NCBI GenBank assembly: GCA_028284675.1
Contig: JANQRI010000005.1
Span: 1 to 64,000 of the forward strand
Length of the DNA stretch: 64,000 bases
Source of the DNA: Gammaproteobacteria bacterium
GTDB taxonomy: Bacteria > Pseudomonadota > Gammaproteobacteria > HTCC5015
Direction of reading: 5' to 3'
Part shown: one piece after another, positions 26,293 to 34,618 of the stretch
Position numbering within the stretch: position 1 is the first letter of the stretch
How the letters are laid out: each line of letters starts with the position of its first letter
Made by a program: the position numbers and the translations under genes
Notes under the pieces: generated by a model
Seen by the model: the letters and a program-made list of their open reading frames with translations, nothing else
Databases searched by the model: none
Told to the model about the DNA's origin: nothing

Positions 26293-26643
26293 TAGAACTT
26301 ATCTCAAAATTACTCGGCTTTGTCATCCTCGGTCTCTGTTCCAGACTCGACTCTAACACCTACATCCCTGTAGGCGTGCGTCGCCCTAACTCCTCCATCC
26401 CTGGAGTCGTACGCTTGCTGATACGTCGTTAAAAAGCATTGCTCAAAATGCGGGGCTGTGAAGCACTAAATTATTTATACACTCCGCTTTTTTATTTGCT
26501 TTTGCCTCGTCTGATCATTGCGGACGGTGAAAATGAAGGTTTTGCAGGACGATTACAAGGATGTAATCGTTAGAGCGACTTATGGAGATAAAGCCGAGCA
26601 AAAACCTGCGAGCGGTGTTCGCTTAATTTTGAGATGGGTTCTA
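26293..26643. repeat. TIR element (MITE-like), copy B, 351 bp
   Basis: The left end TAGAACTTATCTCAAAATTA and the right end, read inward on the other strand, TAGAACCCATCTCAAAATTA match at 18 of 20 positions. Both edges carry TA. The interior has short palindromes such as CTACATCCCTGTAGG and CTCCATCCCTGGAG and no transposase ORF, so it looks non-autonomous. TA edges suggest mobilisation by an IS630/Tc1-type transposase, an inference. No such transposase is in the window. Confidence 0.8.
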
Positions 26644-26721
26644 GTTCTTGCTCAGTAAAATATAATCTGACAAAAAAGTACAATATTATCTGAGTGTGAA
26701 TGAAGAAGCAATAATGCTCCA

Positions 26722-26906
26722 GTCATTCCTGCGCAGGCAGGAATCCAGGTTTAGCTGCCTTCAAGGTGATAGATTGAATTGCTGTTTACTCAAAAATATA
26801 AAGTTCCATTTTTCTATACATATATAGTCGCTTGTTTAGTTCTCTTTCTTGTTTTCTATTCAATATATTAAGTAGCATGCTGGATTCCTGCCTGCGCAGG
26901 AATGAC
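26722..26906. repeat. Inverted pair of a 26-bp palindromic repeat
   Basis: GTCATTCCTGCGCAGGCAGG(AATCCA) at 26722-26747 recurs as its exact complement at 26881-26906. Each half holds its own CCTGCGCAGG palindrome. The ~133 bases between are AT-rich and have no ORF. Repeats of this general look (ATTCC...GGAAT cores) are widespread intergenic elements in proteobacteria, resembling neisserial dRS3 in form. Confidence 0.85.
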
Positions 26907-27044
26907 TAAACCATGATTGAGTGTCAGCTTAGATCAAACACTTTTATCGATAATATATGATTAGATTTAAGCGATTACATATTTTTACTACAAAAAACCT
27001 TCTTTATTCTTTTAAATTACTTAATTGACGTCGTATTACAATTA

Positions 27045-30000
27045 CTAAAGTGCTACCGGCACATTCACCGGTGCAGTCAGCGATGGTGCGGGCACAGCAG
27101 GTGCCGGCATTACCGGTACGATATTGGATTGTTGTAAGCGGATATATGCATCGACTGCGGTCTTCTGTAATTCACTTAATTGCGGCACACTAGTCCAACC
27201 CTGGTTTGTGTATGCCGTGGCGGACGCATTGATCGGTGCTTTATGAATATGCATTGGTATCGCAACGGCATCCAGCTGTGAGCCTTTTTCTACCACCGCA
27301 TGTAACTGTAACTGTCCGGCGGTGTCGATATACAAATAACGTGGAATGCTGTTGGTTTTATCCTGATACTGTTTTACCAGGCTGCCGGTTTTACCTGGCA
27401 GAGTCACCATCGGCACGACCGGTTTAATTGTATGCTGCGGGATCGAATGACCGGTTTTGCGAAGGTTCGGGCTATCGACAGTGTTTTGTGCATCGTTGGG
27501 AAGAATCTGTGCTTGATCACCAGCCCACTGTGCGGGTGGTGCAGTAGAGCGAATCGGCTCAGCAACATAACCCGGTCGCTGCGAATTCGCTGCGCGGGCC
27601 GCTTCTATCGCTTTGGTTTGCTGTCGCTGTACCTCAGCAAGTTGGTTTTGACTGTCGGCCAGTTGTTGTGCGGTTAGGGTTTTTTGATGGTGATAGTTTA
27701 TGTCTGCATCATGGCGAGCTTCATGTGCTGAATTACGCTCCAGCTGGCTGATAATTTGCTCATCCCAACCGGAAAAGCCGTTGAATTGAATATCGGCTCT
27801 GATTTTCGGATGCAGGTTTTGAAAACGATTAAAACGCGTGTTGATTTCATCCGCACTTAAATCAAGTTGCATATAGCGTTCGGCAGTTAACACTGAACGT
27901 ATTGCAGGAGGCAAAGCTGTGTAATCGCTAGCAGTTTGTGGTTGGTTGTGCTGCTGAAAGCTCTCAACTGGGTTTTGTGGCAATGTCACTGTCGGCCTGG
28001 CACTAAAACCACCGGGTTGATTTTCATCTTGCTGAAAACCATTGATGTTCAGCCGCGTATAACCAGGCTGATTATCCGGCGCTGATGATCCACCCGGCAG
28101 TTGCGTGCTGACGGTGCTGTCTTCGTTATTTGTGCCAAACTGTTCAGCAATCGGGTTATCGTTAGACTGCGTTGTTTGGTTAGGTGCAGGTGATGCCAGG
28201 CTGTCGGTGGTTTGGTCTGAGTTGTCTGTTACACCCGGTGCATCTGAGCTATTTGAGCCCTGTCCGCTGTCCTCTTCTTCAAACACGTCCGCTAACGTCA
28301 AGGTTTCATATGCACCGGGTTGTAAGCGCTGTAAATCCTCCGCAGTCAGGCCGCTGGCTTTTACGCCGATACGTACTAACGCCTTAAAGCTATCCGCTAA
28401 CGGTTGAGGCAATTTATTAACAAAAAGAAAAGCGGCATTTAACGCATTAATTTTATGGTCAACAGTTTTTACAGCACCCTTGAACCCTAACTCGTTGCCT
28501 AAGCTTTCAGTATTTCTTACATAATCAGCACTTTTTATTCCCTCATCACGCTCAAGCGCTTGCCAATACTCAGCATTTAAATTCATAAATAAAACGCCGG
28601 TCTCTATCCTGGCAAGAGTTCTAATCATACTCATTGCTTTATGCAATGTGCCGGTTGCTTCGACTGTCGGATTAATCAGATTCAGGCCCGATACATTACC
28701 CTGCCGGTTGCGGTGGACAACAAGTGTATCTCCAACATAGTTGCTTGCATCAACGTACAGGTCCGCATTTGCAAAGTTGGTGACATATTCCCTGATTTTA
28801 TCTCTGATCAGATTTATATCGTCAACGGTATATGTGGCGCCAGCCTCGATTTCCTCCCCAATATTTTGTCCGCTGATACGATTTAACCCCACAACATAAG
28901 TCGGCAGTGAGCCATGCGTGCCCAGGTATTTAGTCGCCAGAATATCCATACCGAAATGCTGCGGACTGAAACCGTGCTGCTGTAATAAGCTATTAACCTC
29001 TTGCCTGCGCTTCAATTTGGCGGGTGACACCACATTTAACGTGAATTCGGCACCCGGTTCAGGCGAGCCCAAAGGTTCTTCCATACCCCCATAAGCTTCC
29101 ATACTGACCCAGGCACTCATGTTTTCACCAAGCATACTCAGAGGCACATGATCCATTGTAAATTCAGTCAACGCTTCCTCAAGCCCGGGGTATCTGACGC
29201 GGGCTATCTGCGATGGCGTCTGAACCGGTATACGCATTCCCTGACTAACCGGAGATTCCCACGGATCGATCAGGTTTTCCGTAACCGCAAGATCAGTCTG
29301 TTGCACGGGTTCTGGCATACTGTCAGTGTCTGCCGAAAGCAGGGATACTCCCCAGTCAATATGATTTAAAGAACCATCAGGCGTCTTCACATTTGCCGCC
29401 TGTAAACCCAGCGCCTGTATTTGCGCATTCGTTAGTAATGCACCGTCCCAGCGGGTGGTATCACTATGTTTAACATCCTTCAGGTTAGTTTCGGTTAAAT
29501 CGAGGTATTGTAGATTCGTGCCCGACAAATCCGCACCGCTCATATCGGCGTTCACCAACCGGCTGAATCTCAGATCCGCATCGCTAAGATCGGCTCCTTG
29601 TAACTGAGCGCCGCTAAAATTCACCGCCAGCAGCAGTGCGCCACGCAACGTGGCAGCTTGCAGCATCGTATTTGAAAAATTACCATGCTGAAACTGCAAA
29701 GCAGTTAAGTCCGCATTGGTTAAATTCAATTCGCTTAGATCCGTACCATTCAGGTTCGCCGACTGCAGGTTGATTTCACCCGAAATCATATTTCGCAAAG
29801 CCTGATTAAAAACTGCATTTATCACGCGGGACAAACCCAACCTTTGCGTCTTTGACCGCAACCCGGGTAACGCTTCATGCATATCAAGCCTGAGTCGAGT
29901 CAATTCATCGGTCGTATTTATTTGCGTAAAAGAATCGGCATATATTTTTTTTAAAAGCGCGGCAACCGGCTCTGCGCGCATCATTGCCGCCGTCGCTTCC

Positions 30001-31481
30001 CGTCCGATCTCATTGTCGGTAAAAAACTTATGTAATTCAGATATGGATTGTATCCCTGCATTGTTCAGTGCCTGCAACAGGCGCTCTATCTGAGTTTCAG
30101 TCGGCAGATTATATAATTCTCTTTCGCGATTATCTGAAATCTCCAATGACTCAGCAACATCACCCGTTGGAACAGATTGCGGCCTCGAAATTGCAGCCTG
30201 TGCATTTGACACAATTAAGCGCTGTATTAACGGCCGGCCATTTTTCTGTTGCTGTAAAAGCTGATCCAATGGTATTTCCCCTTGCGGTGTCGGCAGCACT
30301 GGAACCAGGCGCCCGTGCTCCGATTGTTGCATCCGTAAAATATGCCCGTCAGGCGTAAAAAATTGTGTACCGGAATCAGTTTCACCATGCCAATATACCT
30401 GGAAACTTGCGGACTTTTGTGTGGCGCCGTTTTCAGCGTGACCGGTTGCCTCACGGTCCTCCGGAGTTCGCAGGCTCACATAAAAACCCGGTGATTCACC
30501 TGACAACTGCATAGCGGCATATAACAATTTTAGCGACCTTACCGGGTCAGTGTTTTCGATTTCATATTGTTCACCGTGAACCAACCCTTCAGGATTATCT
30601 ATCTGCAGTGCTTCAACCCCGGGCCGGCGACCTGCAGCCGCACGCACAAGCAGGGAGACACGATCAACATCTAATGTCTGACCATTTTCTACAGCTTCGT
30701 ACAGAAGCTCTATCAATGCCTGCCCGCTACCCTGCAAACGTGTTTCCCAATTAAGCAGTTGTTCAGAGTTTAAAGAGTTTTCTAAAAAACCTGCGACAGA
30801 AGACACCACTTTTATGCTGGAAAGCTTTTGTCGTGCCAATTCAGTCATAAAAACCAACCGGTCAGCCTCATCGTCTATCCGATTTAATACCATGCTGATT
30901 GGCATTGAAACACCCGATTGCTTATATTGAGACGCAGCAAACTCAAACTGATCGGTACCGAGCAATAACCGCAATGATGACAGTTGCCGGTGTAGAGTTT
31001 CGATTTCTGAAACCTCCATTGTTCCTTCTGCCGCTATATGTGCAAGGCCAGTAACCGCTTTGCCGGCCTGGAGGCTCAGTATTGCTCCATAATAATGACT
31101 GATACCGGTTGCAATCTCCGGTGTTAACTGGACTCTACCGTTCGCAAATTCCCAAACCAGTTTGCCTGCTGCAGCCATTTCAGGGCTGATATCTGCTGTC
31201 GAAAACTGTTGCTGCAGGACTTGTTGGAAATCAGCCACCGTGGCCCGGCCCGCATCAGTCAGCAATTCATTTTCTACATAGCGCGTACCCGATAATATTT
31301 CCGTCACTTCCGCTTCCCGGGCCGACGTCCAGCCCTCAGATAGTGATTGTTCCCGCGGTTCATCCGCCGGGGTTTGCGCAATCAGCTGCACCTGGCGGCC
31401 GAATACATTCACCGTCGAACCGGGTGGCTCGGGTGGATTGAATGGCGTATTGAAGGAACCTAAGCCGCTGATTTCGTTCAT
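27045..31481 (-). CDS. Large pentapeptide-repeat protein of unknown function
   Basis: About 1,478 residues from the ATG at 31481 (MNEISGLGSFNTPFNPP); the frame stays open to an ATG at 31574, but that 31-residue lead looks non-coding, and neither start has a good ribosome-binding site. Numbering from 31574: residues 1-600 are mostly helical with no motif I recognise; 601-700 carry pentapeptide repeats of the A(D/N)LXX type (SANLNGTDL, GADLSDADL, NADMSGADLSGTNL); 820-1090 is a globular region; 1100-1230 is Ser/Asn/Gln/Pro-rich low complexity; 1285-1330 is a Gln/Ala coiled coil; the end is Pro/Val-rich. There is no signal peptide. The architecture resembles secreted effector-like proteins, but nothing proves secretion. 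Confidence 0.75.
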   Translation of the reverse strand: MNEISGLGSFNTPFNPPEPPGSTVNVFGRQVQLIAQTPADEPREQSLSEGWTSAREAEVTEILSGTRYVENELLTDAGRATVADFQQVLQQQFSTADISPEMAAAGKLVWEFANGRVQLTPEIATGISHYYGAILSLQAGKAVTGLAHIAAEGTMEVSEIETLHRQLSSLRLLLGTDQFEFAASQYKQSGVSMPISMVLNRIDDEADRLVFMTELARQKLSSIKVVSSVAGFLENSLNSEQLLNWETRLQGSGQALIELLYEAVENGQTLDVDRVSLLVRAAAGRRPGVEALQIDNPEGLVHGEQYEIENTDPVRSLKLLYAAMQLSGESPGFYVSLRTPEDREATGHAENGATQKSASFQVYWHGETDSGTQFFTPDGHILRMQQSEHGRLVPVLPTPQGEIPLDQLLQQQKNGRPLIQRLIVSNAQAAISRPQSVPTGDVAESLEISDNRERELYNLPTETQIERLLQALNNAGIQSISELHKFFTDNEIGREATAAMMRAEPVAALLKKIYADSFTQINTTDELTRLRLDMHEALPGLRSKTQRLGLSRVINAVFNQALRNMISGEINLQSANLNGTDLSELNLTNADLTALQFQHGNFSNTMLQAATLRGALLLAVNFSGAQLQGADLSDADLRFSRLVNADMSGADLSGTNLQYLDLTETNLKDVKHSDTTRWDGALLTNAQIQALGLQAANVKTPDGSLNHIDWGVSLLSADTDSMPEPVQQTDLAVTENLIDPWESPVSQGMRIPVQTPSQIARVRYPGLEEALTEFTMDHVPLSMLGENMSAWVSMEAYGGMEEPLGSPEPGAEFTLNVVSPAKLKRRQEVNSLLQQHGFSPQHFGMDILATKYLGTHGSLPTYVVGLNRISGQNIGEEIEAGATYTVDDINLIRDKIREYVTNFANADLYVDASNYVGDTLVVHRNRQGNVSGLNLINPTVEATGTLHKAMSMIRTLARIETGVLFMNLNAEYWQALERDEGIKSADYVRNTESLGNELGFKGAVKTVDHKINALNAAFLFVNKLPQPLADSFKALVRIGVKASGLTAEDLQRLQPGAYETLTLADVFEEEDSGQGSNSSDAPGVTDNSDQTTDSLASPAPNQTTQSNDNPIAEQFGTNNEDSTVSTQLPGGSSAPDNQPGYTRLNINGFQQDENQPGGFSARPTVTLPQNPVESFQQHNQPQTASDYTALPPAIRSVLTAERYMQLDLSADEINTRFNRFQNLHPKIRADIQFNGFSGWDEQIISQLERNSAHEARHDADINYHHQKTLTAQQLADSQNQLAEVQRQQTKAIEAARAANSQRPGYVAEPIRSTAPPAQWAGDQAQILPNDAQNTVDSPNLRKTGHSIPQHTIKPVVPMVTLPGKTGSLVKQYQDKTNSIPRYLYIDTAGQLQLHAVVEKGSQLDAVAIPMHIHKAPINASATAYTNQGWTSVPQLSELQKTAVDAYIRLQQSNIVPVMPAPAVPAPSLTAPVNVPVAL

Positions 31482-31670
31482 GCCTGATTTTACTGATGCT
31501 GGATCTGCCGGTTTTTGATCCCTGCATTGTCGGAAATTGCCTATTAACCGGCAATATAACCAACGGTAAACCATTTAACGAAAGTGATAGGTAAGTATGC
31601 TCTAACGTTTGCATAGAGCAAAATACTCAAATGAGATTATTAGGCAGATTTATGTATAAAGTTAATTTTG

Positions 31671-31929
31671 ACATTGCGAGGTCTCGGCCTCGCAGCCGAG
31701 TGACTTTCTTTCAAAAGAAAGTCACCAAAGAAACTTGTCCAAAATGATGCGCGCTTACACAGCGCGAAGCGCTGTGTGCGTAACATCGTCCTGGCGGGCT
31801 TGTAACGAGTCGCACCCACAGGCCGTCCTGGCCTGACGGCGCTAAAACCAACTTCCTGTTGGTTTTACTCTACAAGTCCGGCAGGACGGTGCGCATCATA
31901 TGGACGGTAGAGCCCCTTCGTTAAACTTA
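31671..31929 (-). repeat. Multi-hairpin dispersed repeat, copy 2
   Basis: Inverted copy of the element at 319-570. Helices: 31676-31681 with 31688-31693, 31700-31711 with 31714-31725 (12 bp), 31758-31765 with 31769-31776 (loop GAA), the GCCGTC/GACGGC stem near 31822-31841, and 31844-31852 with 31858-31866. Helix arms differ from copy 1 in ways that keep pairing, for example AAAACCAAC/GTTGGTTTT here against AAAACTCAC/GTGAGTTTT there. It lies in the 587-base gap between the pentapeptide gene and maf. I see nothing else in 31575-31670. Confidence 0.85.
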
Positions 31930-31949
31930 TTTAATTAATTAAGACAGCG

Positions 31950-32161
31950 TTATACCTTAAGTTCTTTAAGGCAACACCGGCACATTAATCAAAGTTGTGA
32001 CCGGTGGCGAAATTTTCGGGCCCAACCCAAAGGGCCGGGACCGTTTTTGCACCCGGCGGCGTTATCATTCGCTTATGTGGAATAACCACATCACGCTTAT
32101 TCTGCCTTGCCGGATACAAAAACGGCCTCCGGCAGGTGCATGCAATAAGTGTGAACAGGCC
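31950..32161. other. Palindrome-rich non-coding segment downstream of maf
   Basis: No ORF. It contains several short inverted repeats: GGCCC/GGGCC near 32020-32038, TATGTGG/CCACAT near 32073-32090 and TGCCGG/CCGGCA near 32110-32137. It ends at the maf stop codon, so it is the transcribed trailer of the pycA-pycB-maf unit. It may be a terminator region or another repeat; I cannot assign it. Confidence 0.4.
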
Positions 32162-32746
32162 CTAGGGTAAAATCAATCCCCGGTTTGCGAGCATGGTTGT
32201 GAGCCTGATTAACGGTAAGCCGATCAAAGCGGTCGGGTCGGTACCGTTGAGTGATTCAAACAACGTAATTCCCAATGCTTCTGATTTGAAACTGCCGGCT
32301 GAGTCATAGGGTTGCTCGGCGCTGACATAACGCTCGATCTGGTCTGTGCTGAGCTTTCTGAATTTAACGTCAAACAACACATCGTCGATCTCACGATGAT
32401 TGTTTTCAGTATCAAGCACGCAGAGGCCGGTATGAAATGTTACCGTGCGGCCGCTGCACTGGCTGAGTTGTGAAACCGCGTTTGCATGTGACCCGGGTTT
32501 GCCGAGTATCCGGCCATTGAGTTCGGCGACCTGATCCGAGCCGATGATCAGTGCATTTTGAAATTGGCCGGCAATTGCAGTAGCTTTGGTTTCTGCGAGC
32601 CGTGTAACTAATGCAGAGGCGGATTCCCCGGCTTGTGCTGTTTCATCGATGTCTGGGGCATGTATTGAGAAGTTGATACCCAGGCGTGCCAGCAGTGTTT
32701 TGCGCTGCGGTGAACCGGAAGCCAGGATGATAGGTTTGGTGTTCAA
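32162..32746 (-). CDS. maf: Maf-family nucleotide pyrophosphatase (YceF type)
   Basis: A 194-residue Maf protein. Members hydrolyse non-canonical or modified NTPs; the YceF branch prefers m7GTP. The N-terminal IILASGSPQRKTLLARLG holds the substrate loop, and IIGSDQVAELNGRILGKPG holds the catalytic Asp region. YDSAGSFKSEALGITLFESL is the conserved C-terminal block. It trails pycB by ten bases on the same strand. Elsewhere maf usually sits next to yceD-rpmF; here the pycAB genes lie between. Confidence 0.92.
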   Translation of the reverse strand: MNTKPIILASGSPQRKTLLARLGINFSIHAPDIDETAQAGESASALVTRLAETKATAIAGQFQNALIIGSDQVAELNGRILGKPGSHANAVSQLSQCSGRTVTFHTGLCVLDTENNHREIDDVLFDVKFRKLSTDQIERYVSAEQPYDSAGSFKSEALGITLFESLNGTDPTALIGLPLIRLTTMLANRGLILP

Positions 32747-32756
32747 CGGCTAACCG

Positions 32757-34583
32757 TTATTCTATCTCTATCAGTGTTTCATCCGGATTGACTGCATCAC
32801 CTTTTTGTATATGCACTGCTTTGATTGTGCCGGAGACCGGTGCGTGAATTTCGGTTTCCATTTTCATCGCTTCAGTAACCAATACCGGCGCGCCTTCTTT
32901 GATGGTATCGCCTTCCTTAACTAGTACATCGATAATCACACCGGGCATGGTGGTGCTGACATCACCGGGTTTACTCGCACGGCGGCGTTTGGATTTATTG
33001 TCATCCTGCTCTGCAGTGCTGGTTGAGCCGTCCGGTTGAATGACTTCAATGGTTTCGAGCAGTACTTCTTCCGGAATGCCGTCGATCGTCACATAGAATG
33101 GGCGTTTCTTCATACTCTTATGGCCGGTGCCGTCTACACGGATCACATAGGTTTCGCCATGCATCGTGACTTCAAACTCGACCGGAATCGGTTTGTCCGT
33201 ACCGGTGGAGGCGGCAGTGACAGGCTCGAGTGGTTCCGGCACCAGCGTGCCGTCTTTGCGTTGCTGTAAAAATTCCTGGCCGATTTCCGGAAACATCGCG
33301 TAGGTTAAAACGTCTTCTTCGGATTCAGCGAGGCTGTGGATCTCATATGTCAGTTTCTCCAGCTCGTCCGGTATCAGGTCGGCCGGCCTGCAGTCGATGG
33401 GTTCTTCTTCTGTACCGATCGCTTGAATTTTCAATGCCTGGTTGATCGCTCCGGGGGCTTTGCCGTAGCGGCCTTGCAGGTACAGCTTGACTTCGTTGGT
33501 GATGGTTTTATAACGCTCGCCGGTCAGTACATTCATGACTGCCTGGGTGCCGACAATTTGTGAGGTCGGTGTAACCAGCGGCGGATAACCGAGGTCTTTG
33601 CGCACGCGCGGAATTTCGGTCAGCACATTGTTCATTCTGCCCAATGCGTCCTGTTGCTTAAGCTGGTTACTCAGGTTGGAAATCATGCCGCCCGGAACCT
33701 GGTTAACCTGTACCCGTGTATCGAGCGTGGTGAACTCACTTTCAAACTGATGATATTTTTTGCGGATCTCATGAAAGTAAAATCCGATTTCCTGAAGCAG
33801 TTCAAGGTCCAGACCGGTGTCATATTCGGTGTCGCGCAGTGCCGCAACCATGCTTTCGGTCGGTGGGTGACTGGTGCCGCCGGCAAATGCGGAAATCGCG
33901 GTGTCGATATGGCGGCAACCGTTTTCAATCGCTTTTAATTGGCACATGTCCGCCAAACCGGCAGTGGCATGCGAGTGTATAAAAACCGGCACGTTTAATT
34001 CAGCAACCAGTGCTTTAACCAGTTCCGCGGTTTTAGATGGTGTCAGCAGGCCGGCCATATCTTTAATCGCGATACTGTCACAGCCCATCGATTCCATTTG
34101 TTTGCTCATCTCAACAAACTGTGTTTTGGTATGTACCGGGCTGGTGGTGTAGCAGATGGTTCCCTGCGCATGTTTGTCGGCTTTTTTCACTGCATCGATC
34201 GCAGTTTGCAGATTACGGATATCATTCATCGCATCAAATATGCGGAACACATCAATACCGTTTTCTGCAGACAGCTCGATGAATTTACGAACCACATCGT
34301 CTGCATAATGCCGGTAACCGAGCAGATTTTGTCCACGTAGCAGCATCTGTAAGCGGGTGTTCGGTAATGCTTCACGCAAAGAGCGTAACCGCTCCCACGG
34401 ATCTTCTTTTAAAAAGCGGATGCAGGCGTCGAAGGTTGCACCGCCCCAGCATTCCAGCGACCAGTAACCGACCTGGTCAAGTTTTTTACAAATCGGCAGC
34501 ATATCCTCGGTGCGCATCCGGGTTGCGATCAGGCTTTGATGAGCATCACGTAGAATGGTATCCGTTACATAAACTTGCGACAT
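32757..34583 (-). CDS. pycB: Pyruvate carboxylase subunit B / oxaloacetate decarboxylase alpha
   Basis: A carboxyltransferase and biotin-carrier protein of 608 residues. The N-terminal TIM barrel starts VTDTILRDAHQSLIATRMRT, with metal ligands in HSHATAGLADMCQLKA. The C-terminal biotinyl domain ends in VLVTEAMKMETEIHAPVSGT, where the Lys of AMKM is biotinylated. The linker is low-complexity (EQDDNKSKRRRASKP). Next to a biotin carboxylase subunit it most likely makes two-subunit pyruvate carboxylase (anaplerotic oxaloacetate). OadA of the Na+ pump is the alternative, but no oadB or oadG is near. Confidence 0.92.
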   Translation of the reverse strand: MSQVYVTDTILRDAHQSLIATRMRTEDMLPICKKLDQVGYWSLECWGGATFDACIRFLKEDPWERLRSLREALPNTRLQMLLRGQNLLGYRHYADDVVRKFIELSAENGIDVFRIFDAMNDIRNLQTAIDAVKKADKHAQGTICYTTSPVHTKTQFVEMSKQMESMGCDSIAIKDMAGLLTPSKTAELVKALVAELNVPVFIHSHATAGLADMCQLKAIENGCRHIDTAISAFAGGTSHPPTESMVAALRDTEYDTGLDLELLQEIGFYFHEIRKKYHQFESEFTTLDTRVQVNQVPGGMISNLSNQLKQQDALGRMNNVLTEIPRVRKDLGYPPLVTPTSQIVGTQAVMNVLTGERYKTITNEVKLYLQGRYGKAPGAINQALKIQAIGTEEEPIDCRPADLIPDELEKLTYEIHSLAESEEDVLTYAMFPEIGQEFLQQRKDGTLVPEPLEPVTAASTGTDKPIPVEFEVTMHGETYVIRVDGTGHKSMKKRPFYVTIDGIPEEVLLETIEVIQPDGSTSTAEQDDNKSKRRRASKPGDVSTTMPGVIIDVLVKEGDTIKEGAPVLVTEAMKMETEIHAPVSGTIKAVHIQKGDAVNPDETLIEIE

Positions 34584-34618
34584 GATTTATTTTTACCGTA
34601 CTGTTTTAGTTGTATGGA

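Larger units (their letters stand above)
26177..27044. other. Gene-free stretch built of inverted-repeat elements
   Basis: 868 bases without a credible gene, between the protease and the pentapeptide-repeat gene. It holds a 351-base TIR element (26293-26643) and a 26-bp inverted pair (26722-26906). The remainder (26907-27044) is AT-rich and featureless to my reading. The accumulation of elements next to a large orphan gene suggests an insertion-prone site. Confidence 0.7.

Noticed and set aside
27045..31481. Kinase-like (residues ~880-970) or YopT-like Cys-protease (residues ~370-420) resemblance in the pentapeptide protein
   Set aside because: Only loose motif echoes (a glycine loop, GHA...FFTPDG); no complete catalytic set, so not claimed.
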